Counted from the first letter of the stretch, positions 45,909 through 54,403 are shown. The stretch: DNA of 64,000 nucleotides from Faecalibacterium sp. (GCA_020025825.1 JAHHRL010000008.1:10588-74587), one strand, 5' to 3'. Numbers and translations: made by a program. The notes: a model not told the origin generated them from the letters alone.

Positions 45909-45935
45909 AAGAGCACAGCAAAACGCTGTGCTCTT
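45909..45935 (-). terminator. Terminator of tRNA-Gly
   Basis: Perfect 11-bp stem AAGAGCACAGC/GCTGTGCTCTT directly after the tRNA 3' end, then TATTTTTTT on the minus strand. Confidence 0.9.
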
Positions 45936-46010
45936 TGGAGCAGGTAATGGGAATCGAACCCACCTCCTCGGCTTGGAAGGCCGATGTACTAGCCGATGTA
46001 CTATACCTGC
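45936..46010 (-). tRNA. tRNA-Gly (anticodon TCC)
   Basis: Complete cloverleaf with CCA. Acceptor GCAGGTA/TACCTGC, anticodon stem TCGGC/GCCGA with loop CTTCCAA, giving TCC, which reads GGA. Confidence 0.95.
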
Positions 46011-46028
46011 ATCGACCTTTGTATTATA

Positions 46029-47000
46029 TCATAGGTCTTTTGTTTTGTCTAGTCTTAAATGCACCCATCGCCGCCCCAAATCATACAGGACCCCCACGAT
46101 AGGAATTCCCAAAAAGACACCTGTAGGGCCTAAGAGGCCTCCCCCTAAAAGGACACCGGCCAACACCCATAATGGCGGCAGGCCTAAGCGTTTGCCTACA
46201 ACTCTGGGATAAATCACTTGATTTTCCAGCTCTTGTACCAGCATAAATACTACTATAAACCAGCCGGCCTTTTTTATGCCCGCTGTAAAAGTAAGCAAAA
46301 AGCCAACACCTCCACCAATCCATGCACCAAAAATGGGTACTAATGCCGTAACGCCAATTACCACACTGATAGGCAGCGCATACGGAAAGCCTAATACAAA
46401 AAGCGTAATCAAAAACATTCCCGCTAAAATAGATGCCTCGATGCATTGCCCCACCACAAATTGACCAAACACCTCAGCCGAGCGTTTAGCCACCGCTTGT
46501 ATTTTTTGTGTTCTTTTCTCCCCCAAAAAGGCCAAACACAACCGCTTTGCTCTAGCCAAATTGCTCTCCCGTCCAGCAAGGAGATATAGTGCCAATACCA
46601 GTCCAATGGCTACTTGTGCAACCATTTGGACAGCACCCCGGGCCATTTCCACGCCTGTTTCCAGCAAAGGCTGCATCGTTTTCGAGTCGCTGCTCTGTGC
46701 ATGGCGCAAAAGCGCACCGCCCTCGTCGCCCACCATCTGCGTCAGTTCTTGCTGTACTTGGTCCCAGTTTTCGGTCAAGCTTTGTACGGCCTGCATCAAT
46801 TGCGGCAACAGCAGCCACATTCCCAATCCCAGTAAAGCCAACGAACCTGCTGTAATACAAGTTAATGCTACCCCACGGCGCAATTTAGGTTTTAGCCATT
46901 GCAGATGATTTTCCAACCGCCGCAAAGGTATATCTAAAGTTAGTGCTAATGCCCCGCCCCATAAAAACGGGGTCAGCGTATCGTACAGCATTTCCCACAT
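46029..47000 (-). CDS. AI-2E family membrane transporter
   Basis: About eight hydrophobic segments in 323 residues. The family's cytoplasmic/oblique region around IEASILAGMFLITLFVLGFP and the C-terminal GKRLGLPPLWVLAGVLLGG match the AI-2E/PerM/YtvI family of permeases, whose substrates vary (autoinducer export or ion antiport). The ribosome-binding site GGGGAGGG lies within the rpoD terminator hairpin just upstream. It follows rpoD and is read from the same strand, so expression may depend on read-through. Confidence 0.87.
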   Translation of the reverse strand: MWEMLYDTLTPFLWGGALALTLDIPLRRLENHLQWLKPKLRRGVALTCITAGSLALLGLGMWLLLPQLMQAVQSLTENWDQVQQELTQMVGDEGGALLRHAQSSDSKTMQPLLETGVEMARGAVQMVAQVAIGLVLALYLLAGRESNLARAKRLCLAFLGEKRTQKIQAVAKRSAEVFGQFVVGQCIEASILAGMFLITLFVLGFPYALPISVVIGVTALVPIFGAWIGGGVGFLLTFTAGIKKAGWFIVVFMLVQELENQVIYPRVVGKRLGLPPLWVLAGVLLGGGLLGPTGVFLGIPIVGVLYDLGRRWVHLRLDKTKDL

Positions 47001-47006
47001 AGAAAA

Positions 47007-47040
47007 AGCCCTCCCCTGCTAGGATATGCAGGGAGGGCTT
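47007..47040 (-). terminator. Terminator of rpoD
   Basis: 13-bp stem AGCCCTCCCTGCA/TAGCAGGGGAGGGCT type pairing, followed by TTTTTC on the minus strand. It lies between the rpoD stop and the AI-2E start and contains the latter's Shine-Dalgarno. Confidence 0.85.
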
Positions 47041-47059
47041 TTGTTATTCTTTGATAAGA

Positions 47060-48457
47060 TTACTCAATCAGGCCATTCAGCAGTGCCAAGCACTTACGGC
47101 TGTGCAGCTTACGAATTGCCTTTGCCTCAATCTGGCGGACACGCTCACGGGTAACACCAAAGTCCTTACCGACTTCTTCCAGTGTACGGGGGCGGCCATC
47201 ATCCAAGCCGAAACGCAAACGGATAACCTTTGCCTCACGGGGAGTCAGGCTCTGCAATGCCAGGTTAATCTGCTGTGCAATCATTGCACGGTCAGCAGCC
47301 TTGCCGGGAGCCTCTGCGCTTTCGTCTGCAACGAAATCGCCCAGAGAGGAATCTTCTTCCTCGCCGACAGGGCTTTCCAAGCTGGCGGGCTCCTGTGCCA
47401 TACGCTGAATCTCACGCACACGCTCAACGCTCATGTCCATTGCCTTTGCCAGTTCTTCCGGGGTAGGTTCATGGCCGTTCTGGTACACCAGCGTGTTGGT
47501 TGCCTGACGCATACGGTTAATGGTTTCCACCATATGTACCGGAATACGAATGGTACGTGCCTGGTCGGCAATTGCACGGGTAATTGCCTGACGAATCCAC
47601 CAAGTTGCATAAGTAGAAAAGCGGAATCCACGCTCGCAGTCAAACTTTTCAGCTGCCTTAATCAGGCCAATATTGCCTTCCTGAATCAGGTCCAGGAATG
47701 CCAAGTTATGACCAACGTGCTTTTTAGCAATGGAAACAACCAGGCGCAGGTTTGCTTCGCTCAAAGAGCGACGTGCAGCCAAGCCGTCTGCACGGGTTGC
47801 CAGCAGTGCCTTGCGGCCTTCCTCAGACAGGGGGCCATGCTCCACAGCCTCCATAGCTGCTTCCTGCTCCTCTTTCGAGTTGTCTTCCTTATCCTCCGGC
47901 AGCTCCTCAGTGTCGGCAAAATCACCGGGGGTAAAGTCGCCTAAATCTTCCTCGAAAGAAAAACGCTGGCCGTTGCGCTTGATGTATTCGGGGCTGCCGT
48001 ACTTTTTACGGTCAGCGTACAGGATGCGTGCAGCCTCTGCACCAGCGTGGATACGCTTGGACAGGCTGATTTCCTGCTCTGCGCTCAACAGAGGAATCTG
48101 ACCAATCTGCTTCAGGTAGTTTTTAACCGGGTCATCCAGCAGTTCGTCCATAGCAGCCTTGCGGTCTGCTGCGTCTTCATGCTGTTCTTCTTCCTCTTCA
48201 TGGTCGGCTTCAGTATCCATAACTTCCTCTACATGATGAGAAAAATGTTCTTCCTTATCCAGCTGTTCAGGCTCAGACAAAATATCGTCCAGATCAGCGG
48301 CGCTGGTATCGCGCACTTCAATATCCTTTTCGTCCAGCATGCTGTACAGACCTTCCGGGTCTGCGCCACCCTCTGCAACAACAGCATTTACCTCTGCCAC
48401 TGTAACAAAGCCATTTGCGGTGCCCTTTTTGATCAATTCTTTTAAAGAAATGCTCAT
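47060..48457 (-). CDS. rpoD: Housekeeping RNA polymerase sigma factor (sigma-A)
   Basis: Primary sigma factor of 465 residues. Region 1.1 is followed by an acidic Glu/Asp/His stretch (60-100). Region 1.2 is DPVKNYLKQIGQIPLL; region 2 includes SEANLRLVVSIAKKHVGHNL and FSTYATWWIRQAITRAIAD; region 3 contains RIPVHMVETINRM; region 4 ends with TREAKVIRLRFGL-type and EVGKDFGVTRERVRQIEAKA. Between 1.2 and 2.1 is an unusual acidic insertion of about 70 residues (148-218). dnaG, the usual neighbour, is absent here. Confidence 0.96.
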   Translation of the reverse strand: MSISLKELIKKGTANGFVTVAEVNAVVAEGGADPEGLYSMLDEKDIEVRDTSAADLDDILSEPEQLDKEEHFSHHVEEVMDTEADHEEEEEQHEDAADRKAAMDELLDDPVKNYLKQIGQIPLLSAEQEISLSKRIHAGAEAARILYADRKKYGSPEYIKRNGQRFSFEEDLGDFTPGDFADTEELPEDKEDNSKEEQEAAMEAVEHGPLSEEGRKALLATRADGLAARRSLSEANLRLVVSIAKKHVGHNLAFLDLIQEGNIGLIKAAEKFDCERGFRFSTYATWWIRQAITRAIADQARTIRIPVHMVETINRMRQATNTLVYQNGHEPTPEELAKAMDMSVERVREIQRMAQEPASLESPVGEEEDSSLGDFVADESAEAPGKAADRAMIAQQINLALQSLTPREAKVIRLRFGLDDGRPRTLEEVGKDFGVTRERVRQIEAKAIRKLHSRKCLALLNGLIE

Positions 48458-48516
48458 ATTTCGTCCTCTCCTTTTGGTCCCTACTTTTTGGGATGAACAT
48501 GGGTATGCAAGATTAT

Positions 48517-48545
48517 ATTATATAGCAATTTTTCTGTTTTGTCAC
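48517..48545 (-). promoter_or_regulatory. Promoter of rpoD
   Basis: Minus-strand -35 GTGACA, 17-nt spacer, perfect -10 TATAAT, about 60 nt before rpoD. Confidence 0.65.
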
Positions 48546-48588
48546 GCTTTTTTCGTCAAAAAGTGATTTTTTACAAACTTTTCCGCAA

Positions 48589-49641
48589 TCAGATAACCAA
48601 ACCGCCATTGACGCCAAACACCTGACCTGTAATAAACCCGGACTTTTCGTCTGCTAAAAATGCCAGTGTCTGTGCAATTTCTTCCGGTGTGCCCAGCCGC
48701 TGAACAGGGGTTTCCTCTGCCAAAGCAGCTTTATCCTCAGCTGTAAACGTATTCATCATATCTGTTTCAACAACACCGGGTGCCACACAGTTTACGGTAA
48801 TTCCGCTCGGGCCTTCTTCTTTTGCCAGTGCCTTAGTCAGCCCAATTACACCTGCTTTGGCTGCCGAATAATGTACCTCGCAGCTGCCTCCGGTTTGCCC
48901 CCACATACTGCTTACAGTCAATATGCGGCCGTACTTTTTGCGAATCATTGCAGGCAGTGCCAGCTGACACAAGTGGAACACACCTGTCAAATCTACGCCA
49001 ATCATCTGCTGCCAGTCCTCTTCTGTAATGTCAGTAAACAATTTCTGCTGTGCAATACCTGCGTTGCAAACCAGTACATCCGGTTCGCCCATTGTACGCT
49101 GCACCACTTTCCATGCCGCTTCACAAGCTGCACGGTCTGCTACATCGCACCGCACCGCAACACAGTCGCTTCCCAACTCGTTTACTAATGTACGTGCCGC
49201 AGTTTCATTGGAATGATAAAAGAATGCAGTGCGGTATCCCAGCTTCCAAAACAAACGGACGGTAGCTGCACCAATACCTCTGTCGCCGCCGGAAACCAGC
49301 ACAAGATGCCCATTGCTTCTGCGCCCGTTTGGCTGCGGCTGAATCGGCTCCTCAGGTTGAGATGCTTTATCCAGCTCGTCCCATGTAACGGTTTTGAACG
49401 GGTCCAATTCCACCACCGGTGCAGTGTGCTCCTCTGCTTTTTCATCTATAATTTTTGTAGCGGTTTCTTCTGCGGTGGGCATTGCCTGCGTTTTTTCTTC
49501 TCCAATCAAATCTGTAGCGCCGCCGGCAGCCCAATCAAACAATGCATGGTGGTTACCGGTCAGCTCTTGTACCGATGCTTCTTCTTCCGGCTCATCATCA
49601 AAAAGGTTCAATTCAAATTCGTCGTCCTGCGAATGCTGCAT
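48589..49641 (-). CDS. SDR-family reductase (FabG-like) with acidic N-terminal extension
   Basis: Residues 111-350 form a complete classical short-chain dehydrogenase: VLVSGGDRGIGAATVRLF for NAD(P) binding, VCNAGIAQQ, catalytic Ser in TVSSMWGQTGG, Y-x3-K in HYSAAKAGVIGL, and the FabG-like C-terminus FITGQVFGVNGG. Residues 1-110 are an extension rich in Glu, Asp, Ala, Pro and Gln with no predicted fold, starting MQHSQDDEFELNLFDDEPE. The start is firm: AGGAGG lies eight bases upstream. It follows tadA by 16 nt. The substrate is unknown; a fatty-acid or acetoacetyl reductase role is only suggested by the core. Confidence 0.88.
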   Translation of the reverse strand: MQHSQDDEFELNLFDDEPEEEASVQELTGNHHALFDWAAGGATDLIGEEKTQAMPTAEETATKIIDEKAEEHTAPVVELDPFKTVTWDELDKASQPEEPIQPQPNGRRSNGHLVLVSGGDRGIGAATVRLFWKLGYRTAFFYHSNETAARTLVNELGSDCVAVRCDVADRAACEAAWKVVQRTMGEPDVLVCNAGIAQQKLFTDITEEDWQQMIGVDLTGVFHLCQLALPAMIRKKYGRILTVSSMWGQTGGSCEVHYSAAKAGVIGLTKALAKEEGPSGITVNCVAPGVVETDMMNTFTAEDKAALAEETPVQRLGTPEEIAQTLAFLADEKSGFITGQVFGVNGGLVI

Positions 49642-49657
49642 AAAAATGCCTCCTTAC

Positions 49658-50155
49658 TTACTTTTTTTGTTGGGGCTGTGGCGGGCGCCATTTGGGCATT
49701 CCCGCACGTTTTTCCCTCAATTGCACAAAAAACTGAGACAGCATCTCTCCTGCCTGTTCTGCGCACAGCCCGCTTTCAATTTGGGGTTTATGGTTAAACG
49801 GCATCTCGAACAAATTTGTAACAGAGCCGCAGCATCCGGCCTTTGTATCCGGTGCACCATATACCACACGCCGCAGGCGGCTATTGATAATAGCACCTGC
49901 ACACATGGGGCATGGCTCCAGCGTTACAAATAATTCACACTGCCACAAACGCCAGCCACCCAACTTTTTGCAAGCCGCATCAATCGCTAACAGCTCTGCA
50001 TGATGGGTTGCATTTTTTTCACTTTCTCTGGTGTTATGCGCTGCGGCAATAATCTGGCCATCCTTAGCAATAACAGCCCCTACCGGTACTTCGCCCAGCT
50101 CGGCGGCTTTTTTTGCTTCTTCCAGTGCTGCCTGCATCAGCTCCTGATCTGTCAT
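49658..50155 (-). CDS. tadA: tRNA-specific adenosine deaminase
   Basis: Makes inosine at the wobble position of tRNA-Arg(ACG). The zinc and catalytic motif is HHAELLAIDAACKKL, with the second zinc site TLEPCPMCAGAIINSR. The ATG at 50155 (MTDQELMQAAL) follows GGGAGG and is preferred to 50167. About 165 residues, normal. It lies between the CPBP protease and the SDR in one minus-strand run. Confidence 0.95.
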   Translation of the reverse strand: MTDQELMQAALEEAKKAAELGEVPVGAVIAKDGQIIAAAHNTRESEKNATHHAELLAIDAACKKLGGWRLWQCELFVTLEPCPMCAGAIINSRLRRVVYGAPDTKAGCCGSVTNLFEMPFNHKPQIESGLCAEQAGEMLSQFFVQLREKRAGMPKWRPPQPQQKK

Positions 50156-50176
50156 GAAACCTCCCATTGATTCCCG

Positions 50177-51097
50177 TTAGGCCATAAAAATGCAGTAAAT
50201 CAGCAGAAAAATCTGCGCAACTACCCATGGCACACTATATAATAACCGCCCAACACGGGGAACTCGCTCCAGCTTTTGCATCCAAAATCCCTGTCGAACC
50301 CACCACACCAATACGGCAATGCCCAAAACAGGGAACACCAAAAGGCTAATTGTAGCAATCACTTCCGCAACGCTCTGTGCACCGTTTTGGATTAAAATCA
50401 GCTGTGTAAACGCAAGGGTATTATTTACAAAATGCAGTATCATTCCCGGCAGAATACTGCCGCTGCGTTCTGCCAGCCAGCCCAAAAAGATACCCGCCGC
50501 AAACGCAAATACGGCCGAGGATAAATTGCCGTGCAGCAGCGCAAAAGGCACCGCCTGCCCCACAATTGCCAACCACAATCCGTAAGTACGCAGGATGCCC
50601 TGCATCACGCCACGGAACAGCAGCTCCTCCAGCAGAGCAGGGATTACACATACCACCAAAAAGGCAAGCACCCGTGCGGCCGTGCTTTCGGGCAGCGTTA
50701 TTGGGGTATTTACACTGCCTGTAACTTTTCCTACAAAGCCCGCTATAACGCCTACTATCTGAGAGGCAGCTAAATAAGCCACTAGTGCAGGTGCAGTCAC
50801 ATTTCGTCGGGGTAACCGGCAGCGCAGCTGGTAAACAGGCAAGCCTCCCACTACTACAGCAAAGCCCACCGGAATCAATAATGCTGCTGCGCTAAACAGC
50901 AGGTTCCCCCACCATGCAACCCACTCCAAGTGAGCAAGTGTGGAACCAGCGCCTGCACCATTCAGCCATTTAGTCAACAGCGTTTGGCCCAAAATTCCGC
51001 CCAGCAGGGAAAGCATCAGGTATCCTATTGCACAACCGGCACACCACGCCGCCGCTGTTTGGAGCCCGCCCTGATCAATCATTTTTCGACGACACAT
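50177..51097 (-). CDS. CPBP-family intramembrane metalloprotease (CAAX-like)
   Basis: Membrane protein with about eight helices in 306 residues. The conserved active-site motifs are EELLFRGVMQGIL (Glu-Glu-x3-Arg), FALLHGNLSSAVFAF (His) and ILHFVNNTLAF (His/Asn), as in Abi/Rce1-type proteases. The ATG at 51097 is chosen because GGGG lies eight bases before it; ATG 51103 is too close to the ribosome-binding site. Targets are unknown; some relatives confer bacteriocin self-immunity. Confidence 0.9.
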   Translation of the reverse strand: MCRRKMIDQGGLQTAAAWCAGCAIGYLMLSLLGGILGQTLLTKWLNGAGAGSTLAHLEWVAWWGNLLFSAAALLIPVGFAVVVGGLPVYQLRCRLPRRNVTAPALVAYLAASQIVGVIAGFVGKVTGSVNTPITLPESTAARVLAFLVVCVIPALLEELLFRGVMQGILRTYGLWLAIVGQAVPFALLHGNLSSAVFAFAAGIFLGWLAERSGSILPGMILHFVNNTLAFTQLILIQNGAQSVAEVIATISLLVFPVLGIAVLVWWVRQGFWMQKLERVPRVGRLLYSVPWVVAQIFLLIYCIFMA

Positions 51098-51306
51098 CTG
51101 CATTTCCCCTTTTTTCTACATTCTATTTTAGTATACAACATTTTCAGCAAGTGATTCAACCAACTTTGCATACTTTTGATAAGTACTAACTTTTTTTCAC
51201 ATTTTATGCTATAATAAAAGAGATGTACCTTTTTTTATGTACAGCTAGGCATTATCGCTACTTGTTTTGTTTACCCCTTAGATACAACCGTATGGAGGTA
51301 TTATAC

Positions 51307-52167
51307 ATGGTACGTATTATTGTAGATTCCAGCTGCGATTTAACTCCTGCCGACTGTAAGTCCAAAAACATTCAGGTTATTCCACTTTCCGTTACTTTGG
51401 AAGATGGTACTGTTTTTCAGGATGACGGCTCCATTGAAGCTGAGCACTTTTATGCACATTTGAAAACTTGCAAAAAGCTGCCCACCACCAGCCAGCCCAG
51501 CCCCGAATTATTTGCACAAGCCTACGAACAAGCAAAGGAAGCCGGCGACGATGTTGTGGTTATCACGCTGTCCTCCGGCTTGTCCGGCACACATCAAAGT
51601 GCCTGCATCGCTGCTGAAATTGCAGATTATGCAGAGCATATTTATTTGGTAGACAGCAAAACCGTTTCGTTGGCTTTGGGCGGCCTCACCCTGCACGCTG
51701 CTACGCTGCGTGACCAAGGACTGTCCGCTGAAGAAATTGCAAACGAACTGGAACGCTTGAAAAACCATATTCACCTGTTTGCAATGGTCAATGATTTGAA
51801 CAATCTGCGTAAAGGCGGACGCCTGCACGCTGCTGCTGCAATCGCAGGCGGTATGCTGGGTGTCAAGCCCATTTTGACTGTCCGTGATGGTAAGGTTTCA
51901 TTGGTCGGCAAGGCACGTGGTCTGCCCGGCGCTTATGTTGCATTGTTCAAGCACATGGAAGACTTTGGCGGAGCTTCTCACCACTTGGCCTTCTATGCTG
52001 CTTACACTGACCGTCTGCAGCAACTGGAGCCTATCCAACGCTATTTGGAACAAAATAACTACCCCAAGCCCATGACCTCTCGTATCGGACCTGTAATTGG
52101 TACGCATATTGGTGCCGGTGCTTTTGGCATTGCTTATTTTGATAACGATGCCGATATTCTCCCCTAA
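51307..52167 (+). CDS. DegV-family fatty-acid-binding protein
   Basis: A 286-residue two-domain protein opening VRIIVDSSCDLTP, with the lipid-contacting PTTSQPSPELFAQAYE and VITLSSGLSGTHQSA loops. The family binds a fatty acid and, as FakB, presents it to a fatty acid kinase. The start at 51307 follows GGAGGT; earlier ATGs in frame lack a site. The gene stands alone between the divergent CPBP gene and a terminator shared with gntR; a TATAAT at 51210-51215 may be its -10 element. Confidence 0.93.
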   Translation: MVRIIVDSSCDLTPADCKSKNIQVIPLSVTLEDGTVFQDDGSIEAEHFYAHLKTCKKLPTTSQPSPELFAQAYEQAKEAGDDVVVITLSSGLSGTHQSACIAAEIADYAEHIYLVDSKTVSLALGGLTLHAATLRDQGLSAEEIANELERLKNHIHLFAMVNDLNNLRKGGRLHAAAAIAGGMLGVKPILTVRDGKVSLVGKARGLPGAYVALFKHMEDFGGASHHLAFYAAYTDRLQQLEPIQRYLEQNNYPKPMTSRIGPVIGTHIGAGAFGIAYFDNDADILP

Positions 52168-52190
52168 AAGCTTTCCCTATTTTTCAAATG

Positions 52191-52224
52191 AAAAAGCTGC
52201 CGAATTTTTGTCCGGCAGCTTTTT
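52191..52224. terminator. Bidirectional terminator between degV and gntR
   Basis: 12-bp stem AAAAAGCTGCCG/CGGCAGCTTTTT with a 10-nt loop and T-runs on both sides, between convergent genes. Confidence 0.9.
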
Positions 52225-52239
52225 ATTTTTACTCAATTT

Positions 52240-52920
52240 TTATTTAAAGTAAGTAGGATATTCTTCCCGAATCGCCTTTACGTCAATATCGTGGCGGTTC
52301 AAATGTTTTTTCAACAGTGCTACTGCCTGCTCGGGTTCGTTATCCTGAATTGCCTGCAGCAGCTGCTCGTGGTCCTGCACGATTTTATCATCTCGAATTT
52401 GGCTTAATGCTAAGCTGCGCACACGGTCGGCATGCAGTGCCATATTTTCCATCAGCTTGTACACCTGAGATTTATTCGCCATCTGGAACAGCAGCGCATG
52501 GAAGGAATTATCCAGCTCCATCACCATCTCGGTATACACCTGGCCATCCTGCTGGTAAAACTGCTGCAGCCGCAGGTTTTCCTGCAGTTTATGCAGTTCC
52601 GGGGCATCGGTTTTTCCACAGCACAGTTCCACCACTGCACACTCCAGCACCTGCCGCATAAAGCGAGCTTCCTCTACTAAGTCCGCATCAATCAGCGAGA
52701 TGCTGCTGCCACGCTGCGGGTAAATTTCTACAATTTTAGCTTTTGACAGTTCAATCAATGCCTCACGTACCGGCGTGCGGGAAAGTCCCATCTCTGCTGC
52801 AAGCTCATTTTCGCTTACCATACTGCCCGGCACAAGTTCCAACCGTATGATACTATCCTTTATTGTACGCAGGGCATAATCCCGGCCTGTTTCTCTGGGA
52901 AGCCGTTCCGTTAAACGCAT
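52240..52920 (-). CDS. GntR-family regulator, FCD (FadR) subgroup
   Basis: A 226-residue regulator. Winged helix (about 10-75): SENELAAEMGLSRTPVREAL then IEIYPQRGSSISLI-type wing. The FCD effector domain (80-215) is all-helical with metal-ligand-like Asp and His residues (ELDNSFHALLF, DHEQLLQAIQDN). It is divergent from the KDPG aldolase/KDG kinase genes, as are UxuR/ExuR/KdgR-type regulators of hexuronate use, and the intergenic region has three matching inverted repeats. The most likely role is a repressor lifted by a sugar acid; the effector is not known. Confidence 0.92.
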   Translation of the reverse strand: MRLTERLPRETGRDYALRTIKDSIIRLELVPGSMVSENELAAEMGLSRTPVREALIELSKAKIVEIYPQRGSSISLIDADLVEEARFMRQVLECAVVELCCGKTDAPELHKLQENLRLQQFYQQDGQVYTEMVMELDNSFHALLFQMANKSQVYKLMENMALHADRVRSLALSQIRDDKIVQDHEQLLQAIQDNEPEQAVALLKKHLNRHDIDVKAIREEYPTYFK

Positions 52921-53016
52921 AATTTTTTCTCCTGTTTGCGAGCGCCATTAGGCAAATTCCACATCTATATCTCTATTTTATACTTCCACTGTATCATGGA
53001 ATACGCATTGCAGTCA

Positions 53017-53030
53017 ACTAGTATGCTAGT
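53017..53030. promoter_or_regulatory. GntR operator-like repeat 1
   Basis: ACTAGTATGCTAGT, an inverted repeat of ACTAG-type half-sites about 97 bases from the gntR start. It could mediate autoregulation. It lies in a 480-base gap (52921-53402) that otherwise holds only AT-rich sequence, repeats 2 and 3 and the kdgA promoter. Confidence 0.6.
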
Positions 53031-53105
53031 ATAAGCGCTCTGTTTTTGTAGTTATAGTATGAAATATGCCGAAATCCCCTTGTACAAAAATCAATGCTTT
53101 GCTAC

Positions 53106-53117
53106 ACTAGCATTAGT
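53106..53117. promoter_or_regulatory. GntR operator-like repeat 2
   Basis: ACTAGCATTAGT, matching repeat 1 in both half-sites with one-base-shorter spacing; midway in the divergent intergenic region. Confidence 0.5.
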
Positions 53118-53299
53118 ATATGTATTATCATTTTAGCCTCACATCGTTTTTTTGTAGCATATAGTTGTTTTACTATTTTTGATGTTCTTATTCAAGAACA
53201 ATTTTTCTGTATCCCTTATTAAAAGAGGCATCATTTCCTGTTTTATGCCTATATTATTCATATTTTTTTAAATTTTTTAAGATTCTCTTATATTTATCC

Positions 53300-53328
53300 T
53301 TGTCTTCTAGTATACTAGCTATTATAAT
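53300..53328 (+). promoter_or_regulatory. Promoter of kdgA-kdgK
   Basis: -35 TTGTCT, 17-nt spacer, perfect -10 TATAAT. The operator-like palindrome at 53307-53318 fills the spacer, so a bound repressor would block RNA polymerase. The leader is about 68 nt. Confidence 0.75.
53307..53318. promoter_or_regulatory. GntR operator-like repeat 3 (perfect palindrome)
   Basis: CTAGTATACTAG, a perfect 12-bp palindrome with the central GTATAC also found in hexuronate regulator sites of the UxuR/ExuR type, inside the kdgA promoter. Confidence 0.7.
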
Positions 53329-53402
53329 ACTAATCGTACCTTTCAGCTTTATGCTGATAAAATAGATTCCTTGGTACACTTTTAATTTAGGAGGAACTTG
53401 TT

Positions 53403-54365
53403 ATGAATGATGTTCTGAACAGAGTTTACGAAATCGGTATTATTCCTGTTATCGCTTTCAACAGCGTTGACGAGGCACTGCCCCTGTGCAAGGCTCTGGC
53501 TGACGGCGGCCTGCCTGCTGCCGAGGTCACCTTCCGCACTGCATGCGCAGAGGAATGCATCCGCAAGATTCATGAAGAAATGCCCGAAATGCTGCTGGGC
53601 GCTGGCACCGTGCTGACCAAGGAGCAGGCTGACCGCGCTATGGCTGCTGGTGCTTCCTTCATCGTTGCTCCCGGCTTTGACCCTGCTGTTGTCCAGCACG
53701 TCATCGACAAGGGCGGCATTGCAATGCCCGGCACTGCTTCTGCTGGCGAAATGCAGCAGGCTATGAACATGGGCTGCGATGCTCTGAAGTTCTTCCCTGC
53801 TGAGGCAAACGGCGGCGTGGGCATGCTGAAGAACATCGGCGCTGCACTGAAGGGTGCAAAGTGGATGTGCACCGGCGGCGTAAACGCTAAAAACGTTAAC
53901 GACTACCTGGGCTACGACCAGATTTTTGCTGTTGGCGGCACTTGGATGTGCAAGTCCGACGTTATCAAGGCTCACGACTGGGAAAAGATTACCGCTATGA
54001 GCAAGGAAGCTGTCGACGTTATGCTGGGCCTGGAGCTGGGCCACATCGGCATCAACAGCGAAAACGAAGCTGAGGCTATGGCTACTGCTAACCTGCTGGC
54101 AAGCCTGCTGAGCAAGAAGGTTGCTGTTGGCAACTCCAGCATCTTTGTTGGCAACAAGGAGTTCGAAATCATGAAGTCCAACGGCCGTGGCAAGAACGGT
54201 CACATTGCAATCAAGTGCAACAACGTTGACCGCGCTGTTTACCACCTGAGCCGCCGTGGCGTTAAGTTCGACCTGAGCAGCATGGTTAACAAGAACGGCA
54301 AGAACATTGCTTGCTACCTGGCTGATGAAGTCGGCGGCTTTGCAATTCACCTGGTTCAGAAGTAA
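53403..54365 (+). CDS. kdgA: KDPG/KHG aldolase fused to a glyoxalase-like domain
   Basis: Cleaves 2-keto-3-deoxy-6-phosphogluconate to pyruvate and glyceraldehyde 3-phosphate. Residues 1-205 are the aldolase barrel: Glu41 in AAEVTFRT, phosphate-binding AGTVL and MPGTAS, and the Schiff-base lysine K129 in DALKFFPAE. Residues 210-320 are an added VOC/glyoxalase-like domain (LGHIGINSENEAEAMATANL ... GHIAIKCNNVDRAVYHL), making the protein 320 residues instead of about 210. It is first of two genes with kdgK, 38 nt apart. Very strong codon bias suggests high expression. Confidence 0.93.
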   Translation: MNDVLNRVYEIGIIPVIAFNSVDEALPLCKALADGGLPAAEVTFRTACAEECIRKIHEEMPEMLLGAGTVLTKEQADRAMAAGASFIVAPGFDPAVVQHVIDKGGIAMPGTASAGEMQQAMNMGCDALKFFPAEANGGVGMLKNIGAALKGAKWMCTGGVNAKNVNDYLGYDQIFAVGGTWMCKSDVIKAHDWEKITAMSKEAVDVMLGLELGHIGINSENEAEAMATANLLASLLSKKVAVGNSSIFVGNKEFEIMKSNGRGKNGHIAIKCNNVDRAVYHLSRRGVKFDLSSMVNKNGKNIACYLADEVGGFAIHLVQK

Positions 54366-54403
54366 TTCGTTTACTTTGATATAATAAAAAGGAGTTTACC
54401 ACT

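Noticed and set aside
53382..54350. 322-codon open frame opposite kdgA (and 54371-55348 opposite kdgK)
   Set aside because: Antisense shadows; no ribosome-binding site and no recognisable domain.
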